In this document: positions 47,255 through 56,419 of the stretch, piece by piece | Layout: each line of letters begins with the position of its first letter | How positions within the stretch are numbered: position 1 is the first letter of the stretch | Assembly: GCF_000355805.1 (NCBI RefSeq) | Contig: NZ_CM001837.1 | Coordinates: 385,434-449,433, forward strand | DNA: 64,000 bases | Direction of reading: 5' to 3' | From: Dokdonia sp. PRO95 | Lineage (GTDB): Bacteria > Bacteroidota > Bacteroidia > Flavobacteriales > Flavobacteriaceae | Made by a program: the position numbers and the translations under genes | Notes under the pieces: model-generated | Databases searched by the model: none | Told to the model about the DNA's origin: nothing | Seen by the model: only the letters and a program-made list of their open reading frames with translations

Positions 47255-47302
47255 GTAACAAACACTTTTACAATCGCACAATTCTTATTTATATCTTCCT
47301 TA

Positions 47303-47334
47303 CAAAAGTAGGTTTTACAAGCCAAACCTTACAA
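47303..47334 (-). promoter_or_regulatory. trxB: Bacteroidetes-type promoter of trxB
   Basis: On the minus strand TACTTTTG (47303-47310) matches the TAnnTTTG -7 box, with a TTG 21 bases upstream (47332-47334). The leader of about 70-80 bases contains the palindrome. Match by eye only. Confidence 0.5.
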
Positions 47335-47507
47335 TCAAGTTATCAAGAAAACGAATGGCTTTATCACCAAAAGTGATATAACTCATCACGAGCTTACTCT
47401 TGCATAGATTAAAGATAAGATTCTAACCTCTAACACGTGTTTTCAAATTGTTAATACATCATAGAGTGTGGTGATAATTCTGTAATTTGCCGTTAAAATC
47501 TGATACT

Positions 47508-48623
47508 ATGAAAAGTCGTTTTACTTATATCTTATTATTACTTGTTGCAAGTGTAGCTTGCGCACAAGAAACTAGAGAAAATGATGTCACACTAGCCTCA
47601 AACCTAGATTACACCTATGAGGTTATTGTTCCAGAACTTACTAACCCTTGGGGATTAGCTGTATTGCCAGATGAGTCTATGCTTATCACTGAAAAAAGTG
47701 GAGAACTCATACACTTTAAGGATGGTAAAAAAACAATGATTACTGGTGCTCCAGAGGTGGTGACGCGTAATCAAGGTGGTTTACTGGACATACGCTTGCA
47801 TCCAGATTATGTAACTAATGGCTGGATATACATCACGTACTCATCGCCAGAAGGCGAAGAAGATGGAGCGATGACAGCACTTATGAGAGCAAAATTAAAA
47901 GACGGCGCGCTTACCGAAAAGAAGGTGTTATATAAAGGAAGCCCAAATACGAGAAAGGGACATCACTTTGGCAGTCGCGTGCGTTTTGACAAAGATGGTT
48001 ATGTGTACTTTTCTATAGGAGATCGTGGTGCGAGAGATGAGAATCCGCAGGATATTACTCGTGATGGAGGTAAGATTTATAGACTTAATGCAGATGGTAG
48101 CATCCCTGCAGATAATCCTTTTGTAGGTAAAGACGGAGCAAAAGAAGCTATCTTCTCTTATGGACATCGTAATCCGCAAGGAATGACTGTGCATCCTGAG
48201 ACAGGTAAGATATGGATACACGAACACGGACCTCGTGGTGGGGATGAGATTAATATCCCTGAGGCTGGTAAAAACTTTGGGTGGCCAATAATCTCTTACG
48301 GTATTAATTACAGCGGAACTACATTTACAGAAATTACAGAAAAAGAGGGAATGGAGCAGCCAGTGTATTACTGGGTTCCTTCTATCGCTCCTTCTGGGAT
48401 GGCTTTTGCAAACAATACTGGTGATGCAAAACTTGATGGTAACTTATTAATAGGTTCGCTTAAATTTGAATACCTAGAACTTGCCATTTTAGAAAATAAC
48501 AAGGTGGTTGCTCGTGAAAAGTTACTAGAAGATGTAGGTCGTGTGCGCAATGTGATTAATCACAATGGCACTATCTATGTAGGTGTTGAGGGAAAAGGAA
48601 TCCTTAAACTAGTTAAGAAATAA
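47508..48623 (+). CDS. PQQ-dependent sugar dehydrogenase family protein
   Basis: This protein of about 371 residues has a signal peptide (SRFTYILLLLVASVACAQE) and a six-bladed beta-propeller typical of glucose/sorbosone dehydrogenases: ELTNPWGLAVLPDESMLITEKSGEL, LDIRLHPDYVTNGWIYITYSSP, SRVRFDKDGYVYFSIGDRG, FSYGHRNPQGMTVHPETGKIWIHEHGPRGGDEIN. The start is ATG 47508; an earlier ATG (47487) would lengthen the signal. It oxidises a sugar using PQQ in the periplasm, and the cytochrome c encoded next, overlapping by one base, is the likely electron acceptor. Confidence 0.9.
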   Translation: MKSRFTYILLLLVASVACAQETRENDVTLASNLDYTYEVIVPELTNPWGLAVLPDESMLITEKSGELIHFKDGKKTMITGAPEVVTRNQGGLLDIRLHPDYVTNGWIYITYSSPEGEEDGAMTALMRAKLKDGALTEKKVLYKGSPNTRKGHHFGSRVRFDKDGYVYFSIGDRGARDENPQDITRDGGKIYRLNADGSIPADNPFVGKDGAKEAIFSYGHRNPQGMTVHPETGKIWIHEHGPRGGDEINIPEAGKNFGWPIISYGINYSGTTFTEITEKEGMEQPVYYWVPSIAPSGMAFANNTGDAKLDGNLLIGSLKFEYLELAILENNKVVAREKLLEDVGRVRNVINHNGTIYVGVEGKGILKLVKK

Positions 48624-49048
48624 TGAAACTACTTATAAGTTTATGTACGGCAGGAGTTAGTGTGTTTTTATTTTTCGCGAAAGCGGAAAAAGAAGTTTAC
48701 ACCTCTCAAGACCCACTTGCAGAATCTATAGAACGTGGTGCAGAGGTATACCAAGACTTTTGTATACAGTGTCACCTAGGTAAGGGTGAAGGTGTGGCAG
48801 GGACTTTCCCGCCGCTTGCTGGATCAGACTGGCTTACAGAAGATCGCTATAAAGAAGCCATAAAAGCTGTAAAGTATGGCCAGCAAGGTCCTATTACCGT
48901 AAATGGTGTCGCATATAATGGCGTGATGGCAAACCTTGAGCTTTATGAAGATGAGGTGGCAGATGTAATGAACTACATTATGAACAGCTGGGGCAATAAA
49001 CAGAAAGAAATGATTACTGAAGAAGCGGTGAAAGCTATCTCAAAATAA
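48623..49048 (+). CDS. Exported class I cytochrome c
   Basis: This 141-residue protein has a signal peptide ending in FFAKA, then one haem site CIQCHLGKG (Cys, Cys, His) and an axial Met candidate in NGVMANLELYEDEVADVMNYI. It follows the sugar dehydrogenase by a one-base overlap, so it probably receives its electrons. The palindrome at 48673-48686 encodes the signal-peptide end, and the signal peptidase would cut after AKA. Confidence 0.9.
   Translation: MKLLISLCTAGVSVFLFFAKAEKEVYTSQDPLAESIERGAEVYQDFCIQCHLGKGEGVAGTFPPLAGSDWLTEDRYKEAIKAVKYGQQGPITVNGVAYNGVMANLELYEDEVADVMNYIMNSWGNKQKEMITEEAVKAISK
48673..48686. repeat. Half-degenerate palindrome copy in the cytochrome c signal peptide
   Basis: TTTCGCGAAAGCGG with the left arm changed to TT. 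Read as FFAKAE at the signal peptide end. Confidence 0.85.
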
Positions 49049-49132
49049 AACCAAGAGTTTTTATTTCATAATTATTGGAAATAGTTGTCTTGATTTTACT
49101 GGTGTAATCCACTACTTTTTAAAATATCGATG

Positions 49133-49159
49133 AGCCGAGAATATTCTTCTCGGCTTTTT
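49133..49159 (+). terminator. Rho-independent terminator after the cytochrome gene
   Basis: AGCCGAGAA/TTCTCGGCT with a five-base loop is followed by five T. It separates the dehydrogenase/cytochrome unit from parA. Confidence 0.88.
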
Positions 49160-49225
49160 CATTTCTAATCCATTTCAATTACCCATTTTAAATTGTATTT
49201 TTACCTCCTAATCGTCCTCAAATTT

Positions 49226-49993
49226 ATGGGTAAAATAATTGCTATTGCAAACCAAAAAGGTGGTGTAGGCAAGACCACTACTTCTGTTAATCTCGCAGCC
49301 TCTCTAGGTGTGCTAGAGAAAAAAGTACTCCTCATTGATGCAGACCCTCAGGCTAATGCAACCTCAGGTTTAGGTATTGATGTAGAAAGTGTAGAGGTGG
49401 GTACGTACCAACTTCTGGAGCATACTAATAATGCAGAAGAGGCAATCATAAAAACGTCTTCACCTAACCTTGACCTTATACCGGCACATATTGATCTTGT
49501 TGCTATCGAGATTGAACTTGTTGATAAAGAGTCACGAGAGTACATGATGAAAAAAGCGATAGGTCACCTTAGAGATAAGTATGACTATATCTTGATAGAC
49601 TGTGCACCATCATTAGGACTGCTTACTCTTAATGCCCTCACATCTGCAGACGCTGTGATTATCCCAATACAGTGTGAGTACTTTGCACTAGAAGGATTAG
49701 GAAAACTATTAAATACCATAAAAAGTGTTCAAAAAATTCACAATCCAGATTTAGATATCGAAGGATTGCTACTCACAATGTTTGACTCTAGACTACGATT
49801 ATCTAATCAAGTGGTAGAAGAGGTTCAAAAACATTTTAGTGAGATGGTTTTTGAAACAATCATACAGCGTAATGTGCGTTTAAGTGAGGCACCTAGTTAC
49901 GGAGAAAGCATTATTAATTATGATGCCGCAAGTAAAGGAGCAACCAATTACTTGAGCCTAGCTCAAGAACTTATTACAAAAAATAATAGCTAG
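49226..49993 (+). CDS. parA: Chromosome-partitioning ATPase ParA/Soj
   Basis: This 255-residue ATPase starts MGKIIAIANQKGGVGKTTTSVNLAASLG with the deviant Walker A KGGVGKTT. DYILIDCAPSLGLLTLNAL is the Walker B region and PIQCEYFALEGLGKLL is typical of Soj proteins. It moves chromosome origins with ParB, the next gene. The open frame extends back to 49193, but ATG 49226 gives the family start. No parS-like TGTTTCACGTGAAACA was seen in the window. Confidence 0.96.
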   Translation: MGKIIAIANQKGGVGKTTTSVNLAASLGVLEKKVLLIDADPQANATSGLGIDVESVEVGTYQLLEHTNNAEEAIIKTSSPNLDLIPAHIDLVAIEIELVDKESREYMMKKAIGHLRDKYDYILIDCAPSLGLLTLNALTSADAVIIPIQCEYFALEGLGKLLNTIKSVQKIHNPDLDIEGLLLTMFDSRLRLSNQVVEEVQKHFSEMVFETIIQRNVRLSEAPSYGESIINYDAASKGATNYLSLAQELITKNNS

Positions 49994-49994
49994 A

Positions 49995-50900
49995 ATGGCT
50001 AAAGCAACAAAAAAACAAGCGCTAGGTCGCGGACTTTCGGCATTACTGAAAGATCCAGAAAATGATATAAAAAGCGCCGAAGATAAAAATGCAGACAAGG
50101 TTGTAGGTAATATCATTGAGCTTGATCTAGATGATATAGATGTAAACCCTTTCCAACCTCGTACAAGCTTTAATGAAGAAACTCTAAGGGAGCTCGCCTC
50201 ATCTATTAAGGAACTAGGCGTTATACAGCCTATTACGGTTCGTAAGATGAGTTTTGGAAAATACCAACTGGTTTCTGGAGAACGTCGTTATAGAGCGTCT
50301 AAGCTTATAGGTAACAAAACAGTACCTGCATACATACGTATCGCAAATGATAATGAGAGTCTCACAATGGCTCTTGTTGAAAACATACAACGTCAAGATC
50401 TTGACCCAATAGAAATTGCACTTTCATACCAGAGATTAATAGACGAGATCAACCTCACGCAGGAGCAAATGAGTGATCGCGTGGGTAAAAATCGATCTAC
50501 AATAACTAATTATCTGCGTTTATTAAAGCTTGATCCTATTGTACAGACTGGTATGCGAGATGGCTTCTTGTCTATGGGACACGGGCGCGCACTTATAAAT
50601 GTAGATGATACTGGTGACCAACTAGATATTTATGAAAAAATCTTACAAGAAAAGCTTTCTGTAAGACAAACGGAGGCATTGGTAAAAAATTATCATGCTA
50701 CCTCTAACATTGAAACACCTAAAGAGCAAAAAGAAGAAACTCCTAAATTCATTAAGAAAGGAACTAAAGAGTTTGCCGAGTATTTTGGAGCAAAGGTGGA
50801 TATCAAAGTAGCAAAAAATGGCCGCGGAAAGATTTCTATTCCGTTCTCTTCAGAAGAGGACTTTAATCGATTACAGAAATTAATCAAAGGTGCAAAGTAA
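49995..50900 (+). CDS. parB: Chromosome-partitioning protein ParB
   Basis: This 301-residue protein binds parS sites and spreads on DNA. It has the N-terminal LGRGLSALLKD, a CTP-binding ParB/Srx segment (NPFQPRTSFNEETLRELASSIKELGVIQPITVRK, GERRYRASKLIG), a helix-turn-helix (LTQEQMSDRVGKNRSTITNYLRLLKL) and a C-terminal dimerisation region. It starts one base after parA. The last 11 bases overlap the DUF5683 gene. Confidence 0.96.
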   Translation: MAKATKKQALGRGLSALLKDPENDIKSAEDKNADKVVGNIIELDLDDIDVNPFQPRTSFNEETLRELASSIKELGVIQPITVRKMSFGKYQLVSGERRYRASKLIGNKTVPAYIRIANDNESLTMALVENIQRQDLDPIEIALSYQRLIDEINLTQEQMSDRVGKNRSTITNYLRLLKLDPIVQTGMRDGFLSMGHGRALINVDDTGDQLDIYEKILQEKLSVRQTEALVKNYHATSNIETPKEQKEETPKFIKKGTKEFAEYFGAKVDIKVAKNGRGKISIPFSSEEDFNRLQKLIKGAK

Positions 50901-51492
50901 CAAATACCTCTTACTGGTTTTTTTATTGTGTTTTTACGCTTTCGCGAAAGCGCAACAAGACTCCCCTGCAGAAACTATTATTGATGCAGATGAGGTAGAG
51001 GGCATATCTAGTAAAGAACCTTATGACCCTCTAAGACCAGCAAAAGCTGCCTTTTACGGCGCTGTACTCCCTGGATTAGGTCAAATTTATAATAAAGATT
51101 ACTGGAAACTTCCACTAGTGTACGGAGCTTTAGGCTCTACAATTTACGGTGTATCATATAATAGCAAACAGTCTGAGCGTTTTAGAACTGCCTTTAAAGA
51201 TAGACTGGCTGGTCGTATAGACGAGTTTACTACAGTTAATGAAGATGGTACGACCACAGAAATCTTTTCTGATGATGCTCTTATTAATGGTCAAGATCAA
51301 TTTAGAAGAAGAAGAGATCTGTTTATCTTAGTATCTGCTGGAGTCTATGTTCTCCAGATTATAGAGGCAAATGTAGATGCTCACTTATCACAATATGATG
51401 TAGATGATGACTTAAGCTTTGGACCTGCACTTTATTATGACGACTTAGGGCAGACCATGAATTATGGACTCTCTTTTAATTACAAGTTTTAG
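50890..51492 (+). CDS. DUF5683 exported membrane-associated protein
   Basis: This 200-residue protein has a signal peptide whose end, FYAFAKA, is encoded by a palindrome (50937-50952). The mature part has PYDPLRPAKAAFYGAVLPGLGQIYNKDYWKLPLVYGALGSTIYGV, which is the DUF5683 hallmark, and two hydrophobic segments. In Bacteroidetes this family regularly follows parB. Its function is not known. The start overlaps parB by 11 bases. Confidence 0.82.
   Translation: MQSNKYLLLVFLLCFYAFAKAQQDSPAETIIDADEVEGISSKEPYDPLRPAKAAFYGAVLPGLGQIYNKDYWKLPLVYGALGSTIYGVSYNSKQSERFRTAFKDRLAGRIDEFTTVNEDGTTTEIFSDDALINGQDQFRRRRDLFILVSAGVYVLQIIEANVDAHLSQYDVDDDLSFGPALYYDDLGQTMNYGLSFNYKF
50935..50954. repeat. Palindrome copy, 16-base core, in the DUF5683 signal peptide
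   Basis: CGCTTTCGCGAAAGCG at 50937-50952, read as YAFAKAQ at the signal peptide end. Confidence 0.95.
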
Positions 51493-51495
51493 TAT

Positions 51496-52200
51496 ATGAA
51501 AATAGCACTCCTAGGCTATGGAAAAATGGGTAAAACCATTGAAAAAATTGCCGCAGATAGAGGCCACGAGATTGTTGCAAAAGTAAACTCTCCTGAGAGC
51601 TTTACACTAGCAGATGCAGATATTGCCATTGATTTTAGTATTCCAGATAGTGCTGTAAATCATCTAACAAAATGTTTTGAAGCAGGTGTACCGGTTGTTT
51701 CTGGAACGACAGGCTGGCTAGACAACTATCAAGATATGGTTACCCTTTGTAATACTAATAATGGAGGATTCATTTATGCTTCAAACTTTAGTGTAGGCGT
51801 TAATTTATTTTTTGAGTTTAACAGAAAACTTGCAGCTATCATGGCACCTCATAAAGACTATAAAGTTGATATGACAGAGATTCACCATACTCAAAAACTA
51901 GACGCACCTAGCGGTACAGCCATTACACTTGCCGAAGGCGTTATGGAAGCATCAGACTACACAGGCTGGGCTCTTAATGAGGGACAGCATATACAAGAAA
52001 ACCATCTCCCAATCACTGCCGAGAGAGAAGGAACTGTACCCGGCACACATATTATCAATTACAAAAGTGAGATAGATACTATTACTCTAAGCCACGAAGC
52101 CCACTCTAGACAAGGATTTGCTCTGGGAGCCGTAGTTGCAGCAGAATGGTTACAAGGAAAACAAGGGGTTTTCAACATGAGAGACGTTTTAGGACTTTAA
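51496..52200 (+). CDS. dapB: 4-hydroxy-tetrahydrodipicolinate reductase
   Basis: DapB reduces the dapA product in lysine/diaminopimelate synthesis. The 234-residue enzyme has the NAD(P)-binding start MKIALLGYGKMGKTIEKIA, VVSGTTGW, ASNFSVGVNLFFEFN and the catalytic EIHHTQKLDAPSGTAITLAE. It is a little shorter than the E. coli enzyme, as usual in Bacteroidetes. dapA is at 15.5 kb in the opposite orientation. Confidence 0.96.
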   Translation: MKIALLGYGKMGKTIEKIAADRGHEIVAKVNSPESFTLADADIAIDFSIPDSAVNHLTKCFEAGVPVVSGTTGWLDNYQDMVTLCNTNNGGFIYASNFSVGVNLFFEFNRKLAAIMAPHKDYKVDMTEIHHTQKLDAPSGTAITLAEGVMEASDYTGWALNEGQHIQENHLPITAEREGTVPGTHIINYKSEIDTITLSHEAHSRQGFALGAVVAAEWLQGKQGVFNMRDVLGL

Positions 52201-52254
52201 CTTGTAACATTATCTAATAACGTAAGACCAACTTACAGATTCAAAATATTACAG

Positions 52255-53874
52255 ATGACACTTATACAATGGTTTATATTTTTTCTAATTGTTCAAGCAG
52301 TACACTTTGCTGGAACTTGGAAACTCTATGTACGCGCTGGACGTAAAGCATGGGAAGCAGCAGTACCAGTTTACAATGCAGTAGTACTCATGGGTATTAT
52401 AAATCGTCCTAAGTGGTGGACCATTTTACTATTTATACCTATTGTAAATCTTATTATGATACCTGTCGTTTGGGTAGAGACTGCCCGGTCTTTTGGATTC
52501 AACACCTTTAAAGACACTGCACTTACGATTTTTACAGGAGGATTATATTTATACTACATCAATTATGCGACAGATGCTCCGTATAAACACGATAGAGATA
52601 TTAATCCAAAATCGTCTAGTGGAGAATGGACAAGTTCTTTACTGTTTGCCATAGTTGCAGCAACATTAGTGCATACATATTTTATGCAACCCTTTGTAAT
52701 ACCGACTTCGTCGTTAGAAAAAACCCTCTTGGTAGGCGATTGGTTATTCGTGAGTAAATTTCATTACGGAGCACGAACTCCCCTTACCACAGTAGCTACA
52801 CCTATGCTACACGATACTATTCCTGTTATAAAAGAAAAAAGTTACTTATCAAAACCACAACTACCATATTTTAGACTTCCTGGTTTTCAAAAAATAAAAA
52901 GAAATGACATCGTCGTTTTTAACTGGCCAGTTGATACACTTGTAGATATTACCCCTGGAAGCATGCGCGGTAGTGTGCGTAAACCTATTGACAAAAAATC
53001 TAACTATGTCAAGAGAGCTGTAGGAATAGCTGGAGATTCTCTTGAAGTACGCGATGGCTATGTGTATATCAATGGAGAGCAAAACGATCTTCCAGATCGT
53101 GCTCGTATTCAGTTTACTTATAACATTGTATCGAAAGTTCCTTTAGTTAAAAACGCAACTAATGCAAGTGGATATTACACCTTCCCAACGGATCTTATTA
53201 ATGGAAGATATGAGATATCAGACATTGTTTTAACAGGAAATAGTGGAGGTAACGGGCCTTATTCTCATAGCGCCCAAGTAAGTGAAGCTGCTATTGAAAA
53301 ACTTAAGAATAACTCAAATATCATAAGTATTGAGCGAGCACATTATGATGCTAAAGAAAATAACACAGGGATCTTTGGAGCCATGCCAGGTAGAGCTTCT
53401 AGCGTAGATAACTTTGGACCTATTTATATTCCTGAAGAAGGAACGACGGTAGCTATAAATACTGAGAGTCTGCCTTACTACAAACGTATTATCGAAGTGT
53501 ACGAAGGTTATGAAATGGGTAGAGAGCGTGAAATCACAGTAAACGGTAACCAGATATTAATGAATGGCGAGCCTCTTACTGAGTATACTTTTGAGCAAAA
53601 TTATTATTGGTTGATGGGTGATAACCGTCATAACTCGCAAGATGCAAGAGCTTGGGGTTACGTTCCTTTTAATCACGTAGTAGGTAAGCCTGTGTTTGTA
53701 TGGTTTAGTAAAGACGCAAACGTTCCTGGTTTTAACGGAATACGATGGAATCGTGTATTTACAACCGTAGGTGGCGATGGACCTTTAGTGAGTTACCGCT
53801 ACTGGTTTTTAGGAGCCTTATTATTATACATAGGATGGTCTTTCTTTAGAAAGAAAAAACAGGCTAAGAAGTAA
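52255..53874 (+). CDS. lepB: Signal peptidase I (long Bacteroidetes form)
   Basis: Signal peptidase I removes signal peptides from exported proteins. The 539-residue protein has several N-terminal helices (about residues 1-115), then a membrane helix before the catalytic site YFMQPFVIPTSSLEKTLLVGDWLFVSKFHYG. The catalytic Ser is in PTSSLEKTL, and the general-base Lys is in NYVKRAVGIAGDSLEV. GDNRHNSQDARAWGYVP is the box E motif. It is much longer than E. coli LepB (324) because of a large insert between boxes, typical for the phylum. It lies after dapB. Confidence 0.95.
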   Translation: MTLIQWFIFFLIVQAVHFAGTWKLYVRAGRKAWEAAVPVYNAVVLMGIINRPKWWTILLFIPIVNLIMIPVVWVETARSFGFNTFKDTALTIFTGGLYLYYINYATDAPYKHDRDINPKSSSGEWTSSLLFAIVAATLVHTYFMQPFVIPTSSLEKTLLVGDWLFVSKFHYGARTPLTTVATPMLHDTIPVIKEKSYLSKPQLPYFRLPGFQKIKRNDIVVFNWPVDTLVDITPGSMRGSVRKPIDKKSNYVKRAVGIAGDSLEVRDGYVYINGEQNDLPDRARIQFTYNIVSKVPLVKNATNASGYYTFPTDLINGRYEISDIVLTGNSGGNGPYSHSAQVSEAAIEKLKNNSNIISIERAHYDAKENNTGIFGAMPGRASSVDNFGPIYIPEEGTTVAINTESLPYYKRIIEVYEGYEMGREREITVNGNQILMNGEPLTEYTFEQNYYWLMGDNRHNSQDARAWGYVPFNHVVGKPVFVWFSKDANVPGFNGIRWNRVFTTVGGDGPLVSYRYWFLGALLLYIGWSFFRKKKQAKK

Positions 53875-53877
53875 TTT

Positions 53878-54513
53878 ATGAAACCAGCTCTTATTACCGT
53901 AGGCTACTGTGCTCCTATTATACAGTACGCAGTAATTTATCAAACCGAACAACTTCACATTGAAGCTAAGGGGAATTTCCAAAAGCAATCGTACCGCACG
54001 CGTATGAAGATTGCTACATCTACTGGTGAGTTAACACTCATAGTCCCTATTCTTCACCGAAAGGATAAAACAGAGCGCCAGCAGTATTATGATGTGAAGA
54101 TTGAAAATAAATTTCACTGGCAGCGCGACCACTGGCGGTCTCTTAAAATCGCATATCAAACCTCTCCTTACTTTGAATATTATGAGGATGAATTTGAGCA
54201 TCTATACCATACTACCTATGACAGTCTTATAGACTTCAACAACGCTTGTCATACCGTTATTATGGAGTGTTTACAGTTAGAAATTACACCCATTCTTACT
54301 GAAGAGTATTTTAAAAATCCTGAACAATTAGATTATAGACATCTAGTACAAGCCAAAAAAGAACCTAACTACCCATTACCAGAGTATCACCAACTCTTTA
54401 ATGAAAATCACGGCTATTTATCTAACCTAACTATTTTAGACCTGCTATTCAATCTCGGCCCTAGTGCACAAGATTATCTTGCTAAGGTTGATCTTTCTAA
54501 CGAGCTAGCATAA
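53878..54513 (+). CDS. WbqC-like family protein
   Basis: This 211-residue protein fits the WbqC family: GYCAPIIQYAVIYQTEQLHIEAKGNFQKQSYRTRMKIATSTGELTLIVPI and HWQRDHWRSLKIAYQTSPYFEYYEDEFEHLYH. Some family members lie in O-antigen gene clusters, but the reaction is unknown. It follows lepB by three bases. Its 3' end overlaps the convergent endonuclease/exonuclease/phosphatase gene by 17 bases. Confidence 0.88.
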   Translation: MKPALITVGYCAPIIQYAVIYQTEQLHIEAKGNFQKQSYRTRMKIATSTGELTLIVPILHRKDKTERQQYYDVKIENKFHWQRDHWRSLKIAYQTSPYFEYYEDEFEHLYHTTYDSLIDFNNACHTVIMECLQLEITPILTEEYFKNPEQLDYRHLVQAKKEPNYPLPEYHQLFNENHGYLSNLTILDLLFNLGPSAQDYLAKVDLSNELA

Positions 54514-55522
54514 AAGTCGCCATAGAAGGCTTGTGATCACTTAAATCTACATCGTAGGTTTCAAAGTTTGTAACCGGTAAAGACTCGTCTACTAAGATAA
54601 AGTCTATACGTAAAGGTATGATATCAAACCAGAAGGTTGCTCCAGTTCCTGATCCCGCTTTCGCGAAAGCGTCAACTTTATCACCTTTCACCTTGCGATA
54701 CATATAAGAGGTAGCGCTATTGTTAAAATCTCCTGTAACAACAACTGGAAAAGGAGATAGTGCTTCACTCTGTAAAAACTTAGCTACCTGAGCTTCTTGC
54801 TTTTCAAAAGCTTGACCTAATCTACCCAGTAATTTTTTTGAATTCTCCTTTTGTAAGTTTACTAGATTAGGCGATAAGCTGAATGATTGAAAATGCATAT
54901 TATACACCCTTACAGTATCAGTAGCTGTTGCAATATCTGCATAAATCCCATTATTACCCGTATTTTCAAAATCCAATGAACCACTATTAATAATTGGATA
55001 TTTTGAGAAAATCACTTGACCAAAAGATTTACTAGGCGATGTCATTACTTTATACTCGTATGGATATACCTTCTCATCGGGTTTAAATCCTGGATAATAT
55101 TCTTGAAAGGAAACGACATCAGGATCTTTATCAGAAATTAGCTGCACAACACGCTCACCTACTTTCACTTCATCAGACCAACCGTGTATATTAAACTGCC
55201 TTACATTATAGGTAAGCACTTTTAACGCATTTGAATTATCTACCTCTTCCCCTCCGCCCAAGCGTATGAGAGAGAAAATATGAGTTATACCCAGAGCGAG
55301 TACAATTGCTGAGAGCAACAGTTGTCTTCTACCCCTAAAAAACCAATAAACAAAGAATATAAAATTTATAATAAGCAGTACAGGAAGTACAAGGCTAAGC
55401 ACAGAAAGTGCAGGAAAAATATGTGGAGGTATAAATGGTAATAAATAACTAGCTAGTAGGAGTACGGCAAATATGCTATTTACAAAGAAGATAATCTTAC
55501 CGAAGAATTCGAGCTTTTTCAT
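54497..55522 (-). CDS. Membrane-anchored endonuclease/exonuclease/phosphatase family protein
   Basis: This 341-residue protein has three N-terminal hydrophobic helices (about residues 10-85) and then an EEP metal-dependent hydrolase domain: LTYNVRQFN, VVSFQEYYPG (metal-binding Glu), TGDFNNSATS and the closing DLSDHKPSMATF with its catalytic Asp-His. The substrate is unknown. A palindrome in this gene (54656-54671) is read as AFAKA. Confidence 0.9.
   Translation of the reverse strand: MKKLEFFGKIIFFVNSIFAVLLLASYLLPFIPPHIFPALSVLSLVLPVLLIINFIFFVYWFFRGRRQLLLSAIVLALGITHIFSLIRLGGGEEVDNSNALKVLTYNVRQFNIHGWSDEVKVGERVVQLISDKDPDVVSFQEYYPGFKPDEKVYPYEYKVMTSPSKSFGQVIFSKYPIINSGSLDFENTGNNGIYADIATATDTVRVYNMHFQSFSLSPNLVNLQKENSKKLLGRLGQAFEKQEAQVAKFLQSEALSPFPVVVTGDFNNSATSYMYRKVKGDKVDAFAKAGSGTGATFWFDIIPLRIDFILVDESLPVTNFETYDVDLSDHKPSMATFMLAR
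54656..54671. repeat. Palindrome copy, 16 bases, in the EEP-family gene
   Basis: CGCTTTCGCGAAAGCG, read on the minus strand as DAFAKAG. Confidence 0.95.
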
Positions 55523-55525
55523 CTC

Positions 55526-56410
55526 TTATTCCTTACCGGCTTTAAATAAAAAGTCCTTCTCAGCCTTAGACAGACTGTCGTAACCACTTTTACTTATCTT
55601 ATCAAGAATAGCATCTATGCGTTGCTGCTGTTCAGATTTTGATCCAGTCGCAGGTCTTCTCGATTTTGAGGTCGTATTATTTGCCGTTTTATGTACGGTA
55701 CGAAGTGGGGATTTCTTTTCTTTTTTAGGAGTTTTAGTAAACCAACTTGTTACTGAATCCATGATTTTTTCAAACCACAATCCTATATCATTCCCTTTAA
55801 GTAATTGCTTTGCATAAACAAACCCAAAAGCAGCACCACCTAAGTGTGATATTAGTCCGCCAGCGTTTCCAGAATCTAGCATTAATAAATCTCTAAGCAC
55901 TACAAAAACAGCAATCCACCAGAGCTTGATATTAAATGTAAATATCCTTATCTCTGCATTAGGTGTGTATGTCCCTATGAAAACGACAATTGCATTTACA
56001 GCTGCGCTTGCACCTAGTAAAACGCCTGTCCCTCTAAAGGCTGGAAGTACGTTGTATAACAAAGCAAAAAGTGTTCCTCCGGCAATTGCTCCCAAGAGGT
56101 AAATAGCAAGAAATTTCTTTTCAGAAAAAATGTTTAATACAAACCGTGAGAAGACATAAAGCCAGACCATATTCCAGAACAAATGTCCAAAACCAGCATG
56201 TAAAAAAGCATATGTAAGTATACCCCACGGCTGCTGTAAAAATCTCACAAAGTCTGATGGCAACACAAAGTATCTACTAAAGAAATCTGATCCTAAACCA
56301 GATATCCATGGAACGATATTAAAAAGCAAGTACACGGCTACGTTAATTACAATCAGTTTGATTGCAATATTTGCGGTACTATATTTATATGCTAATGATG
56401 TATTTGCCAT
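55526..56410 (-). CDS. Rhomboid-family intramembrane serine protease
   Basis: This 294-residue protein has six or more membrane helices. The catalytic Ser is in LLGASAAVNAIVV and the catalytic His in GGLISHLGGAAFGFVYA, with HAGFGHLFWNMVWLYVF from the loop. A basic cytoplasmic tail of about 85 residues follows (PKKEKKSPLRTVHKTANNTTSKSRRPATGSK). Rhomboids cut membrane proteins inside the bilayer. It lies nine bases past the second rhomboid gene. Confidence 0.92.
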   Translation of the reverse strand: MANTSLAYKYSTANIAIKLIVINVAVYLLFNIVPWISGLGSDFFSRYFVLPSDFVRFLQQPWGILTYAFLHAGFGHLFWNMVWLYVFSRFVLNIFSEKKFLAIYLLGAIAGGTLFALLYNVLPAFRGTGVLLGASAAVNAIVVFIGTYTPNAEIRIFTFNIKLWWIAVFVVLRDLLMLDSGNAGGLISHLGGAAFGFVYAKQLLKGNDIGLWFEKIMDSVTSWFTKTPKKEKKSPLRTVHKTANNTTSKSRRPATGSKSEQQQRIDAILDKISKSGYDSLSKAEKDFLFKAGKE

Positions 56411-56419
56411 ATGTAACTA

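Noticed and set aside
49226-50900. parS sites near parAB
   Set aside because: No TGTTTCACGTGAAACA-like sequence was found. The abundant TTTCGCGAAA palindrome differs at the centre and is far too frequent to be parS.
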